A DNA stretch of 54,413 bases, taken from assembly GCA_019359115.1 (NCBI GenBank), contig JAHHHW010000068.1, forward strand, positions 1 to 54,413, given 5' to 3'. The notes beneath the pieces are model-generated. The model was not told where the DNA came from. It did no database searches and worked only from the letters and a program-made list of their open reading frames with translations. This document shows, in pieces, positions 35,788-43,998 of this stretch (position 1 is its first letter; every line of letters begins with the position of its first letter). Origin of the DNA: Pelatocladus maniniholoensis HA4357-MV3 (lineage in GTDB: Bacteria; Cyanobacteriota; Cyanobacteriia; Cyanobacteriales; Nostocaceae). A program made the translations under genes and the position numbers.

Positions 35788-36275
35788 GTATAGTTTTGCA
35801 TAAATTATAAGAGAATCGTGAGTAATCGGTGATCAGTAATAAAAATGTGAATCATCTATCACTAATTACCAAAATAGTGTAAGTAAACAAATGAAGGGTG
35901 ACACCCCCCAACCCCCTCATTACTTGGCTCAACAAGGAGATTGAGCTACTTAGTAGGAAATTACAATTGCACAAACTTGAACGCTACCTTAATAGTGTTA
36001 AATTTAAAATTTAAGTGTAGGAATAATAAACTATACTATGGTTTACGTCTTTTTGTTTTTTTTGTTTGAAATGGCTTGATATTACACATATATTCACTCT
36101 ATCTGAAATTTTACTCAGATTTTAATTTGCCATCTATCAAAGGAGGCTACTCTGAATATCGCACCGATTTTTTGAAGAAAATAACTAAATTTTTTAGTTA
36201 TAAATACGCACCATTCCGGAGGATTAACTGTTTGGTGTGTGAAAGAAAATGTGGGCGTTAGTAAAATGAAATACC
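35788..36275. other. Gap with no gene seen
   Basis: AT-rich. Contains an AAAGGAGG at 36139-36146 that is not followed by a long frame, and a pyrimidine/T-rich stretch at 36048-36065. An open frame of 61 codons here has no protein-like features. Promoter of the peptidoglycan-binding gene is presumed to be here. Confidence 0.45.
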
Positions 36276-37058
36276 ATGAGTGATATGGGTCTACTGATAA
36301 CAGGCGTGTTAACAACAGGACAACCTTCTTTGCCTAATACCCAGGTGAATTCACCGATTCAGCTAGACAATGACATAAATAAGTCAGAAGAAAATCAGTT
36401 ATCTGAGGTTGTTCCTACAAATCAAATCACACCACCTGAATTCATTGCGGAGGATGAACAGGTTTTGGTGATATCGTCAGCGATCGCACCAGATGTTCTT
36501 GATGACAATCATCAAGTTCAAACTATCAAACAAAAGTTGCAAGACTTTGATGAATCCAGGAATTCCCCAGTTGTAACAGAAGATACTGTTAAAGACAGTG
36601 TTGATGGCTCAAATGTACAGCCAGAGTTTACTTCCATTTCTGAAGGGACAACAACTGACGATAATTTTTCACATACTTTTACTTCCACAACTCAAGCTCA
36701 AGATATAAATAAATATACTGCCGTTTCACCAAACCCTGTTCACCATCAGCCTCAGCCTCAATATATTGCAGGAGGACTTAGACAATCACCTCGTATCAGA
36801 AATAAACAGCCAACAAACAACACACGAGTAACTAAATTTGCCCAAGCTAGTCCGACTTTACCAATTCTCGGTTTTGGTAATAGGGGTGATGCGGTCAGAG
36901 TGTTGCAACGGGTGTTACGATTTAACGGTTATACTGTGCAAGTGGATGGAATTTTTGGTGCTTTAACAGAATCTGCTGTCAAAGCTTTTCAAAATCGCCG
37001 AAATTTAGTTTCAGATGGAATAGTTGGTCAAAACACCTGGCGAGAGTTAACAAGGTAG
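36276..37058 (+). CDS. Peptidoglycan-binding domain protein, 260 aa
   Basis: Residues 1-185 are a long polar, low-complexity region (Gln, Ser, Thr, Asp, Pro rich) without a clear signal peptide; the first 15 residues (MSDMGLLITGVLTTG) are only weakly hydrophobic. The last 65 residues are a PG_binding_1 domain: LGFGNRGDAVRVLQRVLRFN, then GYTVQVDGIFGALTESAVKA and FQNRRNLVSDGIVGQNTWREL, with the repeat DGIxGxxT. It should bind cell-wall murein if exported. No catalytic domain is attached, so an anchoring or targeting role is likely. Confidence 0.82.
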   Translation: MSDMGLLITGVLTTGQPSLPNTQVNSPIQLDNDINKSEENQLSEVVPTNQITPPEFIAEDEQVLVISSAIAPDVLDDNHQVQTIKQKLQDFDESRNSPVVTEDTVKDSVDGSNVQPEFTSISEGTTTDDNFSHTFTSTTQAQDINKYTAVSPNPVHHQPQPQYIAGGLRQSPRIRNKQPTNNTRVTKFAQASPTLPILGFGNRGDAVRVLQRVLRFNGYTVQVDGIFGALTESAVKAFQNRRNLVSDGIVGQNTWRELTR

Positions 37059-37278
37059 TCCGTTGTCAAATGTTTTTTACTAACGACCCTTGACTCTTGA
37101 CCATTGATTATTTATCTATGAATCTTTATTGCAATAAAAGTTCAATTATTTGATATTGAAATTACTCTCAATTTGAACATCAGTAAACATAAATCAAGTT
37201 TTTTATGATACGACAGATTTACCCAGTTCACTTATTTATAATTGCAGCATGGGAATTGAAATTTGGGTGGATTGCATT

Positions 37279-37392
37279 ATGAGTGAACAAACACACCAAG
37301 CAACACAAGATCATAGTGTAGGCAACATCATGATCATCTCTCTGCTTGCCTTATGTGGGCTAACTGTCATATTTCTACTAGGAATTTTTTAG
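37279..37392 (+). CDS. Possible small single-helix membrane protein, 37 aa
   Basis: MSEQTHQATQDHSVGNIMII followed by SLLALCGLTVIFLLGIF. A polar N-terminus and one hydrophobic helix ending directly at the stop, the layout of small photosynthetic or respiratory complex subunits, though I cannot match it to a named one. The frame can be read back 10 codons to an ATG at 37249. The upstream sequence is AT-rich without a clear ribosome site. Confidence 0.5.
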   Translation: MSEQTHQATQDHSVGNIMIISLLALCGLTVIFLLGIF

Positions 37393-37504
37393 TTAGGATT
37401 CAAAAATCTTGGATTTGTTAAAATTGATTCTCAAACAGCAGCCTAGAAATTATCAATATTGGGCTGCTGTTTTGCATTATTTGGTTGTTGGTTGGGACTT
37501 AATA

Positions 37505-37626
37505 AGACCTCTTGCAAAAGTCGAATGAACCCCCCTCAATCCCCCCGTTCACGGGGGGAAGATTTAGTTCCCTCCCCGTAAACGCTTAGGGTTAGGGTGG
37601 GGTAAAAATATTTTTGCAAGAGGTCT
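37505..37626. mobile_element. MITE, 122 bp, with the same ends as the IS at the window start
   Basis: Perfect 15-bp terminal inverted repeats AGACCTCTTGCAAAA (37505-37519) and TTTTGCAAGAGGTCT (37612-37626), flanked by ATA on both sides, a possible target duplication. The interior has a CCCCCCGTTCACGGGGGG hairpin and GGGTTAGGGTGGGGTAAAAA. No coding capacity, so it must be moved by a transposase elsewhere; the IS at 1-122 has an identical 15-bp end. Confidence 0.9.
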
Positions 37627-37793
37627 ATACTACTCGGTTAAGAAAAGCGACCAACCTAAAATCCAATATGCTTGGTGTTAAGCCCACAATCCTTTGTACC
37701 AGACGCGTAGCAATATTCCGCAGGGTAATTTCGCGTCTCTACGTTCCCAAAATCGAAGCGAAAAATCTTTGCAGTATTAAAACTTTAAAAAAC

Positions 37794-37871
37794 AAAAAGC
37801 GCTTGGGAGTGTTACCGTGTTTCCACCCCAGGCGCTTTTCGTTTTACACTTGCTCCTCACACACAATTAAA
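37794..37871. ncRNA. Hairpin unit 1 of a tandem pair (possible small RNA)
   Basis: On the plus strand: an imperfect hairpin AAAAAGCGCTTGGGAGTG ... CCACCCCAGGCGCTTTT with a 12-base loop region, then GCTCCTCACACACAATT at 37852. It aligns over its whole length with unit 2. On the minus strand the hairpin ends GCGCTTTTTGTTTTTT, which is a good intrinsic terminator, so the transcript could run either way. Confidence 0.5.
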
Positions 37872-37940
37872 AGATATCACTACTTTTAGATGATGACAAG
37901 TACTTAAGATAAAAAATTTTCTGTTCAATAATTTGCCATT

Positions 37941-38018
37941 AAAAAAGCGCTTGAAGTGTTACCATGTTGCCACTCCCAGCGCTTTTTACTTCAAACTTAC
38001 TCCTCACACACAATTAGA
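37941..38018. ncRNA. Hairpin unit 2 of the tandem pair (possible small RNA, Yfr1-like motif)
   Basis: On the plus strand: AAAAAGCGCTTGAAGTG, loop, CCACTCCCAGCGCTTTTT, then ACTCCTCACAC at 37999-38009. That 11-mer is the unpaired core of the cyanobacterial small RNA Yfr1 as published. Here the strong hairpin lies 5-prime to the motif and no second strong terminator follows, so the match to the full Yfr1 layout is incomplete. On the minus strand the same unit is a terminator hairpin for purH-side transcription. Confidence 0.5.
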
Positions 38019-38093
38019 TATTAACATTGTGTTTATCTATCTATAAGCATAATATAGACACTTTGGCAAGTGTAACATCCTACTTAAGATAGA

Positions 38094-39629
38094 TTAATGT
38101 AAAAAGTGACGTATGCCTGTGAAAACCATGACTAAACCAAGTTCATTTGCAGCTTGAATCGAATCTTGATCTCGTAAACTTCCACCTGGTTGCACGATCG
38201 CCATAATTCCAGCCATCGCCGCAGTTTTCACAGAATCATCAAAGGGGAAAAATCCATCACTAGCAAGGACTGCACCTTTAGCTTTCTCACCAGCTTGTTC
38301 AAGGGCTATTTTCACTGAACCAACGCGGTTCATTTGTCCTGCACCAACACCTAAAGTTGTGCGATCGCTACTTACAACAATGGCATTCGATTTGACGTGT
38401 TTACAAACTTTCCATGCAAACAGTAATTCTGCTAATTCTGTGGGTGTGGGTTGGCGTTCGGTGACGATTTGCCATTGACTGGTATTGGCGACAATATCAT
38501 CTGAAGCTTGGACTAGGAAACCACCTGCGATCGCTTTGACTGTTTCTTTGGAACCACTACTTAAATCTGGTAAAATCAAAACCCGTACTTTTGACTTCGC
38601 AGCCAGAATTGCTTTGGCGTCCTCTTCACATCCTGGTGCGACTACACATTCTAAAAATGTTTTCGTTAACTCAGTTGCTGTTGCAGCATCAATTGGACGG
38701 TTGAGGGCAACAATACCACCAAAAGCAGACACAGGATCAGCATTGAATGCTTTTTGGTAAGCTGCGGCAATTGTATCTCCTTGAGCTGTACCACAGGGAT
38801 TAGTATGTTTAATCACCGTAGCAGCAGGACTATCTGTGAATTCAGCGATGATGCGGCGTGCTGCTTCTAAATCAACTAAGTTATTGTAACTGAGTTCTTT
38901 GCCTTGCAGTTTAGTAGCAGCAGCCCAACCTGTGGAGTTTGCACCGCTTTGATACCAAGCTGCACTTTGATGGGGGTTTTCGCCATAGCGCAAAGATTGT
39001 AGTTGTTTTCCAGAAATAGTGAATGTTTCTGGTATCTCTATTTGTTGTGTTTTGAGCAGATAAGATGCGATCGCTTGATCATAACTAGAAGTATGCAAAA
39101 ATCCTTTCAAAGCACATTTTTGGCGAAATTCCAACGATGGTTCTGTGTGTTGGCGTAATTCCTGTAAATACTCGTCATATTGACAGGGATCGCACAATAC
39201 GGTCAAATGGGCAAAGTTTTTTGATGCTGCTCTCAGCAGAGTAGGGCCACCAATATCAATTTGCTCAATTGCTTCTGCTAATGTGACATCAGGTTTAGCG
39301 ATGGTTTCCTCAAAAGGATAGAGATTTACCACCACTAAATCTATTGGGCGAATTTGGTTATCTGTCAAATCCATCATATCTTGCGGAATATCGCGACGCG
39401 CGAGAATTCCTCCGTGAATGCGCGGATGTAGAGTTTTAACACGACCACCTAATATTTCTGGAGAGCCTGTGTAATCTGCGACTTTTTTAACTGGTAATCC
39501 CGCATTTTTGAGAGCTTGAGCAGTACCACCACTGCTAATCAACTCAAAATCAAATTCTTCTACTAAGCTACGAGCAAGTTCAATTAATCCAGTTTTATTT
39601 GATACACTCAACAGTGCAAGACGCGCCAT
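38094..39629 (-). CDS. purH: Bifunctional AICAR transformylase / IMP cyclohydrolase, 511 aa
   Basis: Catalyses the last two steps of IMP synthesis. N-terminal cyclohydrolase (MGS-like) domain: MARLALLSVSNKTGLIE, ELISSGGTAQALKNAG, GGRVKTLHPRIHGGILA and DLVVVNLYPFE. C-terminal transformylase domain: LRYGENPHQSAAWY, KELSYNNLVDLEAA, the catalytic KHTNPCGTAQGD near 265, and QANELGLVMVFTGIRHF at the end. I start it at ATG 39629, which gives the family N-terminus; the frame extends 11 codons further upstream. Upstream lies the palindrome cluster around the transposase. Confidence 0.96.
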   Translation of the reverse strand: MARLALLSVSNKTGLIELARSLVEEFDFELISSGGTAQALKNAGLPVKKVADYTGSPEILGGRVKTLHPRIHGGILARRDIPQDMMDLTDNQIRPIDLVVVNLYPFEETIAKPDVTLAEAIEQIDIGGPTLLRAASKNFAHLTVLCDPCQYDEYLQELRQHTEPSLEFRQKCALKGFLHTSSYDQAIASYLLKTQQIEIPETFTISGKQLQSLRYGENPHQSAAWYQSGANSTGWAAATKLQGKELSYNNLVDLEAARRIIAEFTDSPAATVIKHTNPCGTAQGDTIAAAYQKAFNADPVSAFGGIVALNRPIDAATATELTKTFLECVVAPGCEEDAKAILAAKSKVRVLILPDLSSGSKETVKAIAGGFLVQASDDIVANTSQWQIVTERQPTPTELAELLFAWKVCKHVKSNAIVVSSDRTTLGVGAGQMNRVGSVKIALEQAGEKAKGAVLASDGFFPFDDSVKTAAMAGIMAIVQPGGSLRDQDSIQAANELGLVMVFTGIRHFLH

Positions 39630-39656
39630 AATTTCCCAGTTTGATTTGATTAAGAC

Positions 39657-39896
39657 AAGCAATATCCCATCTGGGAATAAATTCCCAGGCTAAAAGCAAA
39701 ACTCGGCTAAAGCCAACTAAGAGGTTTTGATTAATTGTTATATTCTCTAATATTTGGAACTTAGAACATAGTCAGCTTTAGCTGAGTTGAGCTATTAGCC
39801 TCAGAATTAATTCTGAGGCGGACTAAAAGCAATATCCCCCTGGGAATAAATTTCCAGGCTAAAAGCAATATCCCCCTGGGAATAAATTTCCAGGCT
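39657..39896. repeat. REP-like palindromes and left 114-bp direct repeat
   Basis: Three copies of a unit AAGCAATATCCC then TGGGAATAAATTTCCAGGCT are present: 39657-39691, 39825-39860 and 39861-39896, the last two being tandem 36-bp copies. Each has an inverted core CTGGGAATAAATTTCCAG. Between the first and second lies a 114-bp block (39712-39825) with AGTCAGCTTTAGCTGA and the perfect palindrome CCTCAGAATTAATTCTGAGG; the same block recurs at 40426-40539 on the other side of the transposase gene with two base differences. Confidence 0.92.
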
Positions 39897-39978
39897 AACT
39901 AGGAAAATACCAAACTCAGTTTAATGCTTGTGGCGATCGCGGGAATACTAAGTGCAGAACATATCAAATACAACTTTT

Positions 39979-40416
39979 ATGTCTTTGTGGCGACTTTACT
40001 ATCATCTTGTTTGGGCTACAAAAAAATGCCAGCCATTAATCACCACCAATATAGAAACCGAACTTTATAGTTACATTATTGGCAAAGCCGATCAATTAGG
40101 TAGCATCATCCATGCAATTGACGGCGTAGAAAACCACATTCATTTAGTAGCTTCAATTCCGCCCAGAATTTCCATTTCTAATTTTGTCCAAAATATCAAA
40201 GGTAGCAGCGCTCATCATCTCAATCATCTATCCTCTTCCAAAGATGTGTTTATTTGGCAACGTGGATATGGCGTTTTCTCGCTAGGAGGAAAACAACTTG
40301 AGCAAGCTGTTGCTTACGTGAAAAATCAGAAAGCTCATCACCTGAACGGAACCACAATTTCATCTTTGGAAAATCATACTCATGAAGATGATAGTCCAAA
40401 GTTCAAAACCTCTTAG
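39979..40416 (+). CDS. Y1 (HUH) transposase, IS200/REP-associated type, 145 aa
   Basis: Single-strand transposase. MSLWRLYYHLVWATKKCQPL is the typical start; the HUH metal site is HIHL in VENHIHLVASIPP near residue 62; the catalytic Tyr is in EQAVAYVKNQKAHH near 118. Length fits IS200 TnpA/RAYT proteins. The frame can be read back 9 codons to a GTG, but ATG 39979 gives the family N-terminus. It is bracketed by near-identical 114-bp repeats and REP-like hairpins, and its stop codon lies within a 15-bp stem hairpin. The C-terminal 25 residues are polar and variable. Confidence 0.88.
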   Translation: MSLWRLYYHLVWATKKCQPLITTNIETELYSYIIGKADQLGSIIHAIDGVENHIHLVASIPPRISISNFVQNIKGSSAHHLNHLSSSKDVFIWQRGYGVFSLGGKQLEQAVAYVKNQKAHHLNGTTISSLENHTHEDDSPKFKTS

Positions 40417-40443
40417 TCAGCTTTAGCCGACTAAGAGGTTTTG
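40404..40443 (+). other. 15-bp stem hairpin over the transposase stop codon
   Basis: CAAAACCTCTTAGTC (40404-40418) and GACTAAGAGGTTTTG (40429-40443) pair perfectly around a 10-base loop. The TAG stop codon at 40414-40416 is in the left arm. In IS200-type elements such subterminal hairpins are the transposase recognition structure, so this is the best candidate for the right end. Confidence 0.75.
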
Positions 40444-40539
40444 ATTAATTGTTATATTCTCTAATATTTGGAACTTAGAACATAGTCAGCTTTAGCTGAG
40501 TTAAGCTATTAGCCTCAGAATTAATTCTGAGGCGGACTA
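40426..40539. repeat. Right copy of the 114-bp direct repeat
   Basis: Direct copy of 39712-39825, with two substitutions by my count (GCCGAC for GCCAAC, GTTAAG for GTTGAG). Its left end overlaps the hairpin at 40404-40443, and its right end joins the tandem array without a gap. Confidence 0.93.
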
Positions 40540-40922
40540 TTTTGCAACTCGCAAACTAAACTTTTGCGACTCATAAACTAGCTTTTGCAACTCGCAAACT
40601 AAACTTTTGCGACTCATAAACTAAACTTTTGCGACTCATAAACTAGCTTTTGCAACTCGCAAACTAAACTTTTGCGACTCATAAACTAGCTTTTGCAACT
40701 CATAAACTAGCTTTTGCAACTCGCAAACTAAACTTTTGCGACTCATAAACTAACTTTTGAACTCATAAACTAACTTTTGCAACTCGCAAACTAAACTTTT
40801 GCGACTCATAAACTAACTTTTGCAACTCGCAAACTAGCTTTTGCAACTCGCAAACTAGCTTTTGCAACTCGCAAACTAAGCTTTTGCGACTCGTAAACTA
40901 GCTTTTGCGACTCGTAAACTAA
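40540..40922. repeat. Tandem array of 18 units of 20-22 bp
   Basis: Units of the form TTTTGC(A/G)ACTC(GC/AT/GT)AAACTA(AAC/GC/AC). I count 18 contiguous units, with two main types: CAACTCGCAAACTAAAC and CGACTCATAAACTAGC, which alternate in the first half. Length varies by one or two bases between units, so no frame stays open. There are no spacers, so it is not a CRISPR array. The units begin exactly at the end of the right 114-bp repeat. Confidence 0.95.
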
Positions 40923-41231
40923 TCCTTTTTTTGTTACCTTCAGCAGAGAATTAATCTGAAACCCTGATTTTGACGTTGTTTTTCACCAAGAGGATTTACA
41001 TGCAATACCGTTGATTTATTCTCAAAATTCTGTAAGTTCACTCAGGCTACTATGTGTGCTAATTGCGTATTCTATTAGTATCAAAAAACCTAGTATGCCT
41101 AGTCATCAGGTTCTCTAAGCTGTTCAGCATTTAAATCGAGCGAGCAATCTCGACACAGTAAGCAGTATAGCTCTCAAAAATCCTAGTTTAAATGCACATC
41201 AGCTTATATCAAATCCAAACAGGAAAAGTTT
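40923..41231. other. Gap after the array, no gene seen
   Basis: Begins with a T-run (CCTTTTTTT) where the array stops, then ordinary AT-rich DNA. Presumed promoter of the next gene. A ribosome site AGGAAAAG lies about 6 bp before the ATG at 41232. Confidence 0.5.
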
Positions 41232-41597
41232 ATGGCGCAACGTAAACGCAACTCTATCGCACTCACCAAAGCTGAACGACGGATTGAAGGAATGCAGATG
41301 ATTAATTCTGAGTTAGACTTTGGTCATGGATTATCAATCGCTATGTACCAGACGAAAATTCTGGAGTTACGAGACAAGCTAGCCGCCTATAATCGAGCAA
41401 GGGCGATGGTAGAAAGAACACAGAATGCATTAACAGAAGCAGAACGTGAATTAAATGTGTATTCTGAGCAGATGCTGTTGAGTGTTGCATCTCGCTATGG
41501 CAAAAAGAGTGATGAGTATGGGATGGCTGGTGGAACGCGCAGATCAGAGCGAAAGAAACGCGCGGTAGCGGATCAAACACCAATACCTGCTGAGTAA
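41232..41597 (+). CDS. Unknown small basic coiled-coil protein, 121 aa
   Basis: No family name recognised. A basic N-terminus (MAQRKRNSIALTKAERRIEG), then mostly helical sequence with heptad pattern (ILELRDKLAAYNRARAMVER and TQNALTEAERELNVYSEQML), a short YGKKSDEYGMAGGTRRSERK segment and a basic tail. No membrane helix. A good ribosome site and clean codon use support it as a gene. Possibly DNA- or RNA-associated from its charge, but this is a guess. Confidence 0.7.
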   Translation: MAQRKRNSIALTKAERRIEGMQMINSELDFGHGLSIAMYQTKILELRDKLAAYNRARAMVERTQNALTEAERELNVYSEQMLLSVASRYGKKSDEYGMAGGTRRSERKKRAVADQTPIPAE

Positions 41598-41662
41598 AGC
41601 ATTACGTCAAGGTAGATAAAACGGTCAATAATTTGATTAATATCGATAAGGAGAGTTAAATC

Positions 41663-42309
41663 ATGGGAGAAAATATCTGTCTTTAGAATTTATTCAGCTT
41701 CCCCCAAAAACAGGAAAAGCACCTAAAGGATTAATCGTCGCTTTGCATGGTTGGGGTGCAAATGCTGAGGATTTAGCATCTTTAGCACCATACTTAAATT
41801 TGACTGATTATCAATTTGTGTTTCCCAATGCACCTTTTTCTCATCCTCATTCGCCTATGGGAAGAGCTTGGTATCAACTGAGCGCGGATAATATGTATGA
41901 GGGACTAACACAAAGTCGGCAATTATTGACAGATTGGTTGCTTAGTTTAGAAAATAGAACTGGTATACCGCTATCGCAAACGATTTTAAGCGGTTTTTCC
42001 CAAGGAGGGGCAATGACTTTAGATATAGGATTAAAGTTACCCTTTGCAGGTTTAGTTGTCATGAGTGGCTATTTACATCCTGGTGCTATAGAGACATCGC
42101 TTGCAACATCTCTAGCTCCGGTTTTAATCACTCATGGCAGATATGATCAAGTAGTACCATTACGAGCCGCACTCAACGCCAAAGAAACTTTAGAGTCGCG
42201 AGGAATTGCAGTACAGTACTATGAATTTGATATGGGTCATGAAATCCAACTACCAATCCTAGAATTAATACGTAATTTTGTGATTAATACTCAAGTAACT
42301 ACAGAGTAG
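41663..42309 (+). CDS. Carboxylesterase/phospholipase-type serine hydrolase with a frameshifted start
   Basis: Alpha/beta-hydrolase: LIVALHGWGANAEDLASL (oxyanion strand), nucleophile Ser in LSGFSQGGAMTLD, Asp in THGRYDQVVPL and His in DMGHEIQLP, the YpfH/phospholipase-carboxylesterase layout. The frame is open from 41662, but the only ATG with a good ribosome site (AAGGAGAG, then ATG at 41663) is one base out of frame and stops after seven codons. Adding one A to the AAAA run at 41670-41673 gives MGEKYLSLEFIQLPPKTG, which joins the hydrolase. So either a sequencing slip, a recent mutation, or use of a non-ATG start in frame (for example CTG at 41677). Confidence 0.75.
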
Positions 42310-42485
42310 CTTGTTGCTAGATTTTGTCTTATCCCAGTTACAAAAGTTTTACAAAATCCGGTATATATTCGGAAAAATTTCACGTAATTCATGCTCTCAA
42401 ATGAGTAATATATATTGGGTGGCTGCGTCGGGCGCAAACAAACCCAAACTGGATGCAAATGCTGCTAACGGGAGGGGCGAGCATT

Positions 42486-42698
42486 ATGAAAACTCTAAGC
42501 ATTTCCAAAAAAGACATTGCTACTATGACTCCACAAGATGTAGAAAAATTAGCTACACGCTTGGAGCAGGATAACTATAGCAATGCTTTTGAAGGTTTGG
42601 ATGATTGGCACATGCTACGTGCGATCGCATTTCAACGCCCAGAGTTAATTGAACCATATATTCACCTTCTAGATTTAGAACCCTACGATGAGGCCTGA
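42486..42698 (+). CDS. DUF2555 protein, about 70 aa
   Basis: A small acidic helical protein: [20 protein letters not shown], then [20 protein letters not shown] and [22 protein letters not shown]. The [13 protein letters not shown] block is typical of DUF2555, found in cyanobacteria, function unknown. GGGAGG lies about 10 bp before ATG 42486. It overlaps the start of coaBC by 11 bp, so the two are co-transcribed and probably coupled. Confidence 0.85.
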   Translation: MKTLSISKKDIATMTPQDVEKLATRLEQDNYSNAFEGLDDWHMLRAIAFQRPELIEPYIHLLDLEPYDEA

Positions 42699-43896
42699 CA
42701 AACGGGTTCTGATTGCTATGGGCGGCGGGATCGCCGCCTACAAAATTTGTGAAGTTGTTTCCACATTATTTAAAAGTGGTGTGGAAGTCAGAACTATTCT
42801 GACTAATTCTGCCCAAAAATTTATCACACCTCTGACTTTTTCCACTCTCTCACGCCATCCCGCCTTTACAGATGAAAATTTTTGGCAACCAATTTATTCT
42901 CGTCCCTTACATATAGAATTGGGCGAATGGGCAGAAGTGTTCTTAATCGCACCTTTGACAGCTAATACATTAGCAAAATTAGCTCACGGAATGGCTGATA
43001 ATTTGCTTACAAATACCGTCTTAGCTTCCACTTGTCCTGTAGTATTAGCACCAGCGATGAACACCGATATGTGGGAACAACAGACGGTACAGCAGAATTG
43101 GCAAAATGTTTTAAAAAATAGTCGTTTTCATAGTTTGCAACCAGGATCGGGATTACTAGCGTGCGATCGCGTCGGTGCTGGAAGAATGGCAGAACCGCCA
43201 GAAATCATTGCTTATATTCAATCTTTACTGCACACTAGAGGTAAGCGGGACTTAACAGGAAAGCGAGTCTTAATCAGTGCGGGGGGAACACGAGAGCATT
43301 TTGACCCCGTGAGATTTATTGGTAATCCTGCTACGGGAAAAATGGGGTTAGCTTTAGCACAAGCAGCATTACATCGAGGCGCAAATGTGACTTTAGTACA
43401 TACCCCGATGAATGCTGAAATTCCTTTAGAGATAAAAGCAATTCCTGTGGTAAGTGCTGAAGAAATGCACTCTGCTATAGTACGTAATTATTCTAATATG
43501 GATGTCATAATTATGTCGGCAGCAGTTGCAGATGTCAAACCACGAGAGTATAATACTGAGAAATTGCCCAAGCGATCGCTTCCAGAATATTTAGCTTTAG
43601 AACCTGTACCCGATATAATTGCAGAATTGTCCCAGCAGAAACAACCTCATCAATTATTAATTGGATTTGCTGCTCAGACAGGAGATATTATCACTCCCGC
43701 TTGGGAAAAATTGCACAGAAAAAATTTAGACGCAATTGTTGCTAACCCAGTAGATAAACCTGATAGTGGTTTTGGCAGCGACAACAACCAAGCAGTATTC
43801 TTAGATAGACAAGGTCGTCAGCTAGAAATTTCACCATGTACTAAATTGCAGCTAGCTCATTATTTATTTGATTTTGTTGGTAGTTTTAGTAGTTAA
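42688..43896 (+). CDS. coaBC: Bifunctional phosphopantothenoylcysteine decarboxylase / synthetase, 402 aa
   Basis: Two successive steps of coenzyme A synthesis. N-terminal CoaC flavoprotein: [18 protein letters not shown], the catalytic His in [13 protein letters not shown], the substrate motif [12 protein letters not shown] and the Cys of [14 protein letters not shown] near 155. C-terminal Coa[21 protein letters not shown] near 190, [22 protein letters not shown] and [10 protein letters not shown]. Full length for the fused enzyme. The gene starts inside the end of DUF2555. Confidence 0.96.
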   Translation: MRPDKRVLIAMGGGIAAYKICEVVSTLFKSGVEVRTILTNSAQKFITPLTFSTLSRHPAFTDENFWQPIYSRPLHIELGEWAEVFLIAPLTANTLAKLAHGMADNLLTNTVLASTCPVVLAPAMNTDMWEQQTVQQNWQNVLKNSRFHSLQPGSGLLACDRVGAGRMAEPPEIIAYIQSLLHTRGKRDLTGKRVLISAGGTREHFDPVRFIGNPATGKMGLALAQAALHRGANVTLVHTPMNAEIPLEIKAIPVVSAEEMHSAIVRNYSNMDVIIMSAAVADVKPREYNTEKLPKRSLPEYLALEPVPDIIAELSQQKQPHQLLIGFAAQTGDIITPAWEKLHRKNLDAIVANPVDKPDSGFGSDNNQAVFLDRQGRQLEISPCTKLQLAHYLFDFVGSFSS

Positions 43897-43998
43897 TTGG
43901 ATAACTGCTTCACTTTAGCTGTATGAGTGTCCAAGCTCAAGAAATTTTCAAGTTGATATTAATCAATAATGATATAAAAGGGTGCAAGCTACGGCATA

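Larger units (their letters stand above)
37393..38093. other. Gap with a MITE, a dispersed repeat and two hairpin units
   Basis: In order: the MITE (37505-37626), a copy of a dispersed repeat including CCGCAGGGTAATTTCGCG at 37718-37735, and two 78-bp hairpin units (37794-37871, 37941-38018) listed separately. At 38060-38075 is a small hairpin ACACTT-TGGC-AAGTGT. No protein gene seen. Confidence 0.6.

Noticed and set aside
36076-36261. 61-codon frame starting MILHIYSLYLK
   Set aside because: No ribosome site, Lys/Tyr/Phe-rich from AT bias, no known motif.
40540-40922. CRISPR array
   Set aside because: Units are contiguous with no unique spacers, vary in length, and no cas gene is in the window.
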